Source: Atriophallophorus winterbourni
Taxonomy: Eukaryota > Platyhelminthes > Trematoda > Plagiorchiida > Microphallidae
NCBI GenBank assembly: GCA_013407085.1
Contig: JACCGJ010000578.1
Coordinates: forward strand, 1-64,000
Direction of reading: 5' to 3'
Length of the DNA: 64,000 bases
Within the stretch, counting starts at the first letter, position 1; every line of letters starts with the position of its first letter. The position numbers were made by a program, and so were the translations under genes. Below, one piece after another: positions 57,419 to 64,000 of this stretch. Under the pieces are notes generated by a model. It was not told the origin of the DNA and did no database searches. It was given only the letters and a program-made list of their open reading frames with translations.

Positions 57419-58190
57419 TTAGGCTTCTCCTCTGACTCGGTCTCTGCGCGTGGGTTCGGACCTGGACCTGGTGCCGGAACTGGTCCGGCTGCCTCCAGTC
57501 AGAGGGGAGTAGGCCCCCGCCGTGAGCTCCTGGGTGTAGACAAACTCGACATCCTCAAGGTTGGCCTCAGGGTCACCCTGGTCTTTGAGCTGCTGCTGAC
57601 TCTGAGTGCTGGTACCTTCGCCATTGGTGAACTCCTGGATGCGGAGCTTCATCCTCTTCATGTAGGGGAGCAATCTCTCGTAATTGTCATGAATGTAGAC
57701 GAGCTCCTGTACCCTCTCGTTGTTCAGAAGGCTTCGGGTGGGCTTGGTCACGAGTCCAGCTTCCGAGAAGACCCTCTCTGATGAGGCCGAGGTAGCCGGG
57801 ATGGCGTAGACCATCCTAAAAGAAAATGAGACAGGTTGAGTATTTTGTATTACGTTCCAGGGGTGCAAAAGTTAAACTACTATTTCAAAGTATAAAAATA
57901 CTATATCAAAGTATAGCAATACTACATCTAAGAATAGAAAATAATATATCGAAGTATAGCGAATAATATCGAAGTATGGCGAAGTTTAGCGAATATTATA
58001 AAGAAGTATGGCGAATAACGAGAATGAATTATAATCCAACGGAAAATAAGTGACCTTTAACTTTGAAACAACTTACTGGGTGACTTTGGCCAGTAGAGGG
58101 AGCTTCTTGGCCTTCATCTTCCAGTACTGGAGCACGTCGATGTCCTCCTTTTCCAGGGGAGACGCCATCCACTCATTCATCTCATTCAAA
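57419..58190 (-). pseudogene. hAT transposase C-terminus (two exons)
   Basis: Exon from about 58190 to 58077 encodes 'LEKEDIDVLQYWKMKAKKLP'. A 261-nt intron (58076-57816, GTAAGT to TTTTAG) follows, and then exon 57815-57419 encodes 'MVYAIPATSASSERVFSEAG', 'NERVQELVYIHDNYE' and an acidic tail. The A-I-P-A-T-S-A-S-S-E-R-V-F-S sequence is the hAT C-terminal dimerisation signature. Removing the intron joins CA|G in frame. AATAAA lies at 57349-57344. The catalytic DDE part and BED zinc finger are absent. GC-rich, unlike the flanks. Confidence 0.82.
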
Positions 58191-58197
58191 AAAGTAC

Positions 58198-58421
58198 AAC
58201 CCTTTGTCTACTGACCGTAACTCTAGTTACCACCTCAAATGTTAGCTTATAGCAATTAAACAAGCAGTCGGTTGCTAAGTAGCTTACGTCGGTACCTTCA
58301 GTCACCATCGGAGTGCACTTGTCTGGCGGTGTCTGTCATCTGATCCTATCAAGACTCTTTTTAGAGCCAGTCGAGTGTCAACAAGTGTCAACATCAAAAA
58401 AATTCCCGTAGACAAAGGGTT
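58198..58421. mobile_element. MITE nested in the hAT element
   Basis: 224 bp with perfect 14-bp terminal inverted repeats AACCCTTTGTCTAC and GTAGACAAAGGGTT. It sits exactly where the transposase exon is cut off. No coding capacity; superfamily unclear because no target duplication is evident. Confidence 0.7.
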
Positions 58422-58662
58422 AAAATATTAAAGTACAAAAATGAACACTCTTCGCTTTTAGCGAAGACTTCGCTAATATTCGTTTACGGCGAAGTTTGAA
58501 CTTGCGCTTCGTTTTAAGCGAAGCGAAGTATATCGAAGTTTTAGCGAAGTTTTATTTTGCCCTTCGCCATGGCGATAGCGAAGCGAATATTCAACAATAT
58601 TCGCTTCGCTTCGCAACTTCGCTTTGCTTTAAATCCCAAAGCGAAGTATTCGTTATTGCCTG

Positions 58663-59690
58663 GTTATATGTGCTCTACTAAGATCCACTCTAAGTGCGAC
58701 AAACTTTTGACTAACGAGGCAGTAGTCATTATTAATAATCCTAAAATTCCAAGTGTATGTTATGTGTGCAGCGTCTGTAGAACAAAACCGTTAAACGGCG
58801 CAAGGACCAATGTATCACAACCAGGAGATCCAGAGAATCGCATCAACTACTTAGAGAACTGTTCCAAAAAATTCGAGGAAACATTGAAGTCATTAGTAAA
58901 TGCCCAGAATAAATGAAAAATGAAACCAATATGAACTTAACGCTACATCCCGTAACTCCACAAGTTGTGCCGTTACTCAAAGAGAATTTGCGGGAGGCTG
59001 AACAGTTTAGTAATGCAAAAGCTAGCTGCCACTCAGATGTTAGTCACATTAGAAAGTCGAAAGGGCGTGTACTGACTGTCCACCAGCAGAATTCATCTAC
59101 TTCAAAAACTAATACTGAAATGAAAACAACTTTGATGAATCTCAGTGTAATTTTCACCAATGTACCAGAGACATCAGGGACACGTTTGTCGAGTAGAACT
59201 CACGACATTGAACAATGGTACCGGCTGTGTCCAATGATGGATATGAGCTCGATACTGCCTCATTCAATAACCCGCCTAAGTCGGCACCCCAATTCTCCTC
59301 ATCTCGACGAACCACGTTTATTGAGAATAACTTTCAAAAGCCAAAAAGAGATGGAAGACGTTCTTCTAAACTCTTATTTGCCATGTACATGTTCACATAC
59401 TAAATGTCGCATACATACCGATATTCCGTGGTGGGAGAGGAAAGGAAATTTAAGCAATGCGAACATATCTGATCAACGCAGTGTTGTTTTTCTTGGTGTT
59501 CCCGAAAAACTAACACTACTTCGGAAGTGAAATACAGCACCACGATTATAAACAGTGGCTCTACGTTGCCGACATCATCGGAGCTCACGAGTCAGTGGTG
59601 GTGGACACTTTTAGAATACCTCGGTCACCAAACTATAAAGGTGACGGGCCAAAACCTCTGAAAGTAACATTTTTAACGAAAGGTATGATG
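58663..59690 (+). pseudogene. CR1-like LINE ORF1, second copy
   Basis: Frames ending at 58916 and 58913-59530 match the ORF1 at 23173-24273. They contain a finger remnant ('HSKCDKLLTNEAVVIINNP', 'CYVCSVC'), 'NLSVIFTNVPE', 'SPHLDEPRLLRITFK', 'EMEDVLLNSYLP' and 'HTDIPWWERKG'. A frameshift near 59525 leads to 'DYKQWLYVADIIG' and 'GDGPKPLKVTFL', matching the 3' part of the other copy. A stop separates the finger from the rest. The 5' start is cut at the hAT boundary. Confidence 0.75.
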
Positions 59691-59959
59691 GAATCAATTA
59701 GGGCTAACTGGAAAGATAACCATAGGAATCTCCCGAGGGATGTTAAATGCCACAGCCGTTGAAGATGTTTAGTATCACCCTCCCCTGGGTCGAAGCGACC
59801 ACCTCGTTCTGCTATTTCAATATGTGTGCAACGCCAGTAGAATTGTAAAGCAAACAAAACGAAATAGAAAAGTTGATTACATTGGTTTGATGGAAACAAT
59901 GGTAGTTTTGATGAACATAATATAAATTTCAGTGATCCGAACTCGCATTGCACAACCCT

Positions 59960-60325
59960 GACAGATTACATAATCAACATGATACATTTCAATTCTGAAT
60001 ATGTCCCGAAACATAATAGCAAAGAACGACAATTCAGTATTCGCAGCAGCACTAGAAAATGGTTGACAAAGCGAAATTTGGCATGGGCTATTCACAAGGT
60101 TGCCAGAACTGATTCGACGTGGGCAAACTTTCGCGAATTGCGGAATCAAGTCACAAATCTCATCCGAGAGGACAAAAAATATCACCAGCTTCAGCTGGTG
60201 GTAGGAATGCAGCGAAATCCCAAACTGCTTTATCGAAATGTTAACAATGCTACGAAGCTGAAACCCGGAGTATTTTTGATCATGACAGTTGTACAGCTAC
60301 GAGCTTTTTATACCATAAATTCTTG
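59960..60325 (+). pseudogene. LINE endonuclease-RT linker fragment
   Basis: The frame 59979-60326 reads 'RKWLTKRNLAWAIHKVARTD', 'LRNQVTNLIREDKKYH' and 'GMQRNPKLLYRNVNN', the linker found before the RT in the minus-strand LINE at 21660 ('RNPKRLYQIVNKR'). The endonuclease between it and ORF1 is lost. A PLE 3' UTR begins right after. Confidence 0.65.
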
Positions 60326-60334
60326 AATCTAGTG

Positions 60335-61180
60335 TGTGTCACGTCTCGTGGGAATGACCAGGATCAGTGGTCGATTTTCCTACTAACGTGTATCCTTGTC
60401 AATCTGATACAGGTGAACACGTTCAAGGTCAGTTGACACGGCGGTCCACATGCGTAAAAGTACATAACTAAAAAGGTTAAGGTTAACCTATTTTTGAAGG
60501 AAAGCAACAATCTAATTAACTAGTAGGTATAAGGTGAATAATAACTATTTACCGTCGCAGCAGTGCCGAGCGCTAGATTATGGAGATTTCTACCCCATGC
60601 ACCTTATTGACCGCCTCGGCAATTTCGATCGCCTTCGCATGTAGGCGTTCGCTATACGGTATTATACCGCATCTTAATATTTCCACATTGTCTAGATCGA
60701 CGCTGTGGCCTGTATCTAAAACGTGCTCCGCCAAGGCGGAATCACGAATAAGGGATTGATAATCCCTCGCATCCCGGGGCTGTTTCCGGACACGCTTTAG
60801 GTGTTCTTCGATTCTAGTGTGAATTTCCCCGGAAGACTGCCTTATGTAAACACCCGAATACTGCTTACAGTTGATTCTGTAGATGCTGTTCGTGACGCTA
60901 GATAAAGGTGTCTTTTCCTCGAGGTGCATCAGAACCGAACGGATAATTTTCCCTTTCTTATAAGTCACACGTATGGCCGCCTGGCTCAAGATTCTACGTA
61001 TCGCTTCAGATGTACATTTTACGTAAGGTATACAAACTGGATCTCGCCAATCTCCGATTTTTATGACGAGCTTCTGTGTCAGAAGTGAAACGTTACCCAA
61101 AAACTACTCTAACCGATTCCACTCAAATTTCTCAGCATTATGAATACACGATCGGTCCCAAACATATTCCAATCGATTGC
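60335..61180 (-). pseudogene. PLE copy lacking the reverse transcriptase
   Basis: 3' UTR (60335-60572), then the frame 61100-60573 with the linker and GIY-YIG domain, very close to the 46460-47998 PLE. In it G-V-Y-I-G-Q-T is changed to G-V-Y-I-R-Q-S, and the Cys pair is C-K-Q-Y. At about 61055 it jumps to the hammerhead-like hairpin and then the N-terminal 'NRLEYVWDRSCIH' sequence, so the whole RT core is deleted. Confidence 0.75.
61063..61098 (+). ncRNA. PLE-linked hammerhead-like hairpin, second copy
   Basis: AUGACGA (first base A instead of the invariant C), stem II GCUUCUG-UGU-CAGAAGU, GAAA, CGUUACCC. Same motif as 46108-46148, with stem II directly after the core and no extra A. Confidence 0.4.
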
Positions 61181-61282
61181 AGACCTATCTTACTTTACAA
61201 AACATTCCATACCCCGAACCATCCTAAACATATTCCGATCGATTGCTGAGCACTATGCTGGTCCTATTTGTGGTCTGTTACG

Positions 61283-61600
61283 ATCACCTAAATGCTTTTA
61301 ATTCAATTCAATTCAATTCATTTTAATGGTCTAAAAAGCACATAGCTTTACTAAAACCACAGAATAATATGCGAATAATATGCCTAATGATTAGTTCAGG
61401 AATCACGTAAAAATACATAGAGCAGAAATTGTTTTCAACCGGTTTGATAGGGTAAATATGTATAATTTACTTGGATGCATGGGTTCAAAGCTTTATGATG
61501 CAGAATATATTGTTTCAATGTTTGGATTGGTCGACATGAAGTTGTCCAAGTTCGATTTGAATATATCCAAGTTGGGTGAATGTGCAACGTTAAGGGGTAG
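61283..61600 (-). mobile_element. LINE 3' end (AATTG-ending family)
   Basis: Reverse complement of 26001-26265: tail (AATTC)n at 61300-61320, 'TTTTAGACCATTAAAATGAA', 'ATTATTCTGTGGTT', and the C-terminal coding piece near 61560. Part of the minus-strand frame 61860-61435 overlaps it in another frame. Confidence 0.7.
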
Positions 61601-62180
61601 TATTCACTATTAGTTAATACTCTGATTAATAATTGTTTATGTTCAGAAAATCGAACATTTTGCAACCCCGCAGGATTACGGCTTTTGAATACACCGGGAC
61701 GACACGATAATATTTCTCGCATAGGCCTGACAGCACTTTCAGTTAAATCATAATTCGTGTTTGATGAAAAGAAAGTTTGCGATGAATTGATTAGAGCATA
61801 TTTTTTGGTAGCACTTCGCTTCTGACGCAGAAGTTTCGTAAAAATCTTTGGTGTCAGCACGAACAGGGTTCAGGTTTCAATTGCAATTACCTGATCAAAC
61901 CTACATTACCTAAGGTAGACAGGCTAGATCAAGGCAAATTTATCCGCCCCTTACGTGTGGTAAACCCCGAATTGATTTTTTTTATTGTGCAGGTGCTAAT
62001 AACGTCCGCGTTCCCTATTACTCGCGTAATCCGTGTGCACCCACGGTAATCGTTGCAAGCTGCATCTTGTATAATCACTTAATTGCTTTGTCAGTGCATG
62101 TGTGAACAATGTCCACTGACCGATAAGGCTACTTGCTTTGACTGCGTATGCATTAGGCGTTATGCACGTTAATCATTATC
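61601..62180. other. No recognisable gene; decayed hammerhead-like hairpin
   Basis: 61800-61840 on the minus strand carries a mutated copy of the PLE-linked hairpin (CUUCUG-CGU-CAGAAG). Otherwise nothing supported. Confidence 0.35.
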
Positions 62181-62189
62181 CGCTGCAGA

Positions 62190-62300
62190 ACCGAACGCCA
62201 GATTGTTGAGATATCCGCCCCACCCACCTTGTTCAGCGCATTTGCCCCAGCCTTTATTTTAACCGCCTTTGCGTGAAGTCTTTCCCTATAAGGATTCCAC
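62190..62300 (-). pseudogene. PLE C-terminal fragment
   Basis: Matches the PLE 3' coding end at 46470-46580: 'GAACGCCAGATTGTTGAGAT', 'CCGCCCCACCCACCTTGTTC' and 'CCGCCTTTGCGTGAAG'. Confidence 0.6.
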
Positions 62301-62382
62301 AATGTCGACACTACCAGCACTTAGGCGTTGCCAAGGAAGTCACTCAATTCTGATACGACCTTGAAGTATCATACAAACCTGA

Positions 62383-62800
62383 GTGTACAAAAAAGTCAAC
62401 GATGTAGCAATTTGTCTAAATTTGAGCCACTTGTTATTTACTGGGCAGCTATACAAACAAAATAGTATTCAGCGATGCGTCACCTATTTCCACGGTGCTA
62501 ACGCATATGTACATGGAGTATTTCGAAGAGCTAGCCTTAAAAAAAACGAAGCTTTAAAGCCAAAGATATGGTGGCGCTATGTCGAAGATACATCCATCAT
62601 CATAAAGCGCAACAGACTCGAAGCGTTTCATAGTTATCTTAATAATTTGGATCCGAAATATTGGTTACAAAAGAAACTGAGTCTATGAAAGGGAGACTTC
62701 CATTCTCGGAAGGTCTCGCACAGAAAGACAACGGCAAGCTAAGAACGACAGTATATCGTACGTCAATCGACACAGATGCGGGTTTGAGGTACTTATGAGA
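62383..62800 (+). pseudogene. PLE RT fragment
   Basis: The frame 62383-62688 reads 'DVAICLNLSHLLFTGQLYKQ', 'NEALKPKIWWRYVEDTSIII' and 'LEAFHSYLNNLDP', with YVDD changed to YVED and motif B destroyed. It continues out of frame with 'LRTTVYRTSIDTDAGLRYL'. Head-to-head with the fragment at 62190. Confidence 0.75.
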
Positions 62801-62869
62801 TACCATTGGTTGAACGAAGCTCCTGTGTCAGAAGGCTAACGTTAACAAAAACTGCTCTGACCGATTCAT

Positions 62870-63870
62870 CACAAACTTTCTTTCCATGAATAAGTATTCC
62901 CAATCGGTCTCAATTATATTCAACTACCGTGATAATCTTTGTTTCTTGGGAACAGCAATTGGTGTAGTTTAATTAACGCGCTACGATGCTTGTTTCAGCT
63001 ATTTCTTGTTTACGATAACTTATCGCTTTATAAATGAATTTTGGCATATTTTTATCACAATCTTCTAATCAATGTTGAATGCATTGTCAACCGCGTTCAG
63101 CGCATCCAGATGGATTTGAACGCTTCCGAGCCCGGCTATCGATTGATTGATTTCCGTCACGCGTTTATCGACCACCGCATTATCGATTTGCAGCGGACAT
63201 GAGAGTATTGAGTAATCATCACAGAGCAAACTTATTTTTCGTTCAATACAATATCATGCTCATTTTGTGAGTCGGGGAGTAGAAACCAACTGCTCAGTTG
63301 AGTTCAGACACAAATTTATTGAACGGTTCGCGCTGACGGATGCTTGGGATATCGGTGAGTTCTGTTTTTCGTAAAATTGAATCTCAGTAGCTTGTGAACA
63401 AAATATTTAAGCAGACTAATGTTAGATAAAAATAAAAAGATTTCACTCCGGCGGATCGCAGTATGGATCACAAAAGATAAATCAATGGAAGCTATTACGA
63501 AGACATAATTCGACAGATACATTTTTTGAGGTGTCAATGGAAACACGTTATTTCATTTTCATATATTATAGACATTCGATGGATTGTGCATGTGAGACAG
63601 GAGAACGTTTAAATTCATCGTATATGTGAACATCGAATTCACGAAAATTTCAGCGACAGTACAATGACGCGATCTGCTTGAGGATGATAGATCGAGGTGA
63701 GTAATTGCTCAAAATTATTTTGATGCAATTATTGCGTGCCACGATTTACTTTTCAATCATTATGTGAATTATACAGCGTGTATGATATTTATATGATCTA
63801 AGGAGAGATAGCAATAGCGGTGCGTTCGAATCGAACTGCCACGCATTTAGTTGTTGCGTGTGTGCTTTGT
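62870..63870. other. No recognisable gene
   Basis: Nothing supported; the 76-codon minus-strand frame at 63546-63316 has no motif. Confidence 0.4.
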
Positions 63871-63877
63871 TTGGAAT

Positions 63878-64000
63878 CAGACAATAACGAATACTTCGCT
63901 TTGGGATTTAAAGCGAAGCGAAGTTGCGAAGCGAACCGAATATTCGCTTCGCTTCGCCATTGTGAAGTGCACTTCGGATATTCGCTTTGATACTATTCGC
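63878..64000. mobile_element. hAT-type element, left end, cut by window edge
   Basis: CAGACAATAACGAATACTTC followed by CGCTTTGGGATTTAAAGCG and GCGAAGCGAA runs, as in the units at 48027 and 56813. Continues past the window. Confidence 0.8.

Larger units (their letters stand above)
57023..58662 (-). mobile_element. hAT transposon with transposase remnant
   Basis: Bounded by CAGACAATAACGAATGTCAC (57023) and CGTTATTGCCTG (ending 58662). It holds the 3' part of a hAT transposase on the minus strand, with GCGAA-rich subterminal sequence at both ends. At 1.64 kb it is too short for a full element; the transposase N-terminal exons are gone. Confidence 0.78.

Overview
This is a piece of a eukaryotic genome crowded with retroelements, most likely from a digenean flatworm (trematode). 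Three things point there: introns of only 31-44 nt in a real gene, a mix of CR1-like and RTE-like LINEs with Penelope-like elements (PLEs) carrying a GIY-YIG domain, and hammerhead-ribozyme sequences of the kind known from PLEs and schistosome repeats. The species cannot be fixed from the sequence. There are no bacterial features; most long open frames are transposon relics or their antisense shadows.

Two host genes can be rebuilt exon by exon. (1) A PPP1R42 (LRRC67)-like leucine-rich-repeat gene lies on the + strand, 19782 to at least 32118. Its first four exons are separated by introns of 34, 31 and 36 nt. A 6.7-kb transposon-filled intron follows, then exon 5 in two near-identical copies (27303-27392 and 30383-30472) inside a tandem duplication of about 3.1 kb, a 26-nt microexon and one more exon. 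Its 3' end is not identified. (2) A Myb/SANT-like (MSANTD3-type) DNA-binding protein gene lies on the - strand, 50243 to 39908. It has three exons with matching phases and encodes 428 residues. Its 8.3-kb first intron holds an RTE-like LINE and the most complete PLE of the window.

Region by region. 0-5.3 kb: LINE fragments and a Ty3/gypsy-like gag-protease remnant. 6.7-9.2 kb: the best-preserved LINE reverse transcriptase, minus strand, one frameshift. 9.2-12.5 kb: nothing recognised. 12.5-14.7 kb: a decayed plus-strand LINE. 14.7-19.1 kb: nothing recognised except a perfect 15-bp hairpin. 19.8-32.1 kb: the PPP1R42-like gene with LINEs in its introns, two (CTAT)n arrays and a sequencing gap (28478-29487). 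32-39.5 kb: LINE and PLE scraps with hammerhead relics. 39.9-50.2 kb: the MSANTD3-like gene. 51.3-55.6 kb: hammerhead-bearing repeat, CR1-like LINE, RTE-like LINE. 55.3-58.7 kb: a 360-bp inverted repeat overlapping a hAT transposon with tandem non-autonomous copies. 58.7-64 kb: LINE ORF1, PLE fragments and another hAT end at the window edge.

The most interesting material is the set of hammerhead-like sequences (two copies show compensatory changes in stem II), the frame-preserving duplication of exon 5, and a PLE reading frame whose start codon and first 39 or so codons come from a hAT terminal sequence. All family assignments are from motif reading; no database search was possible.
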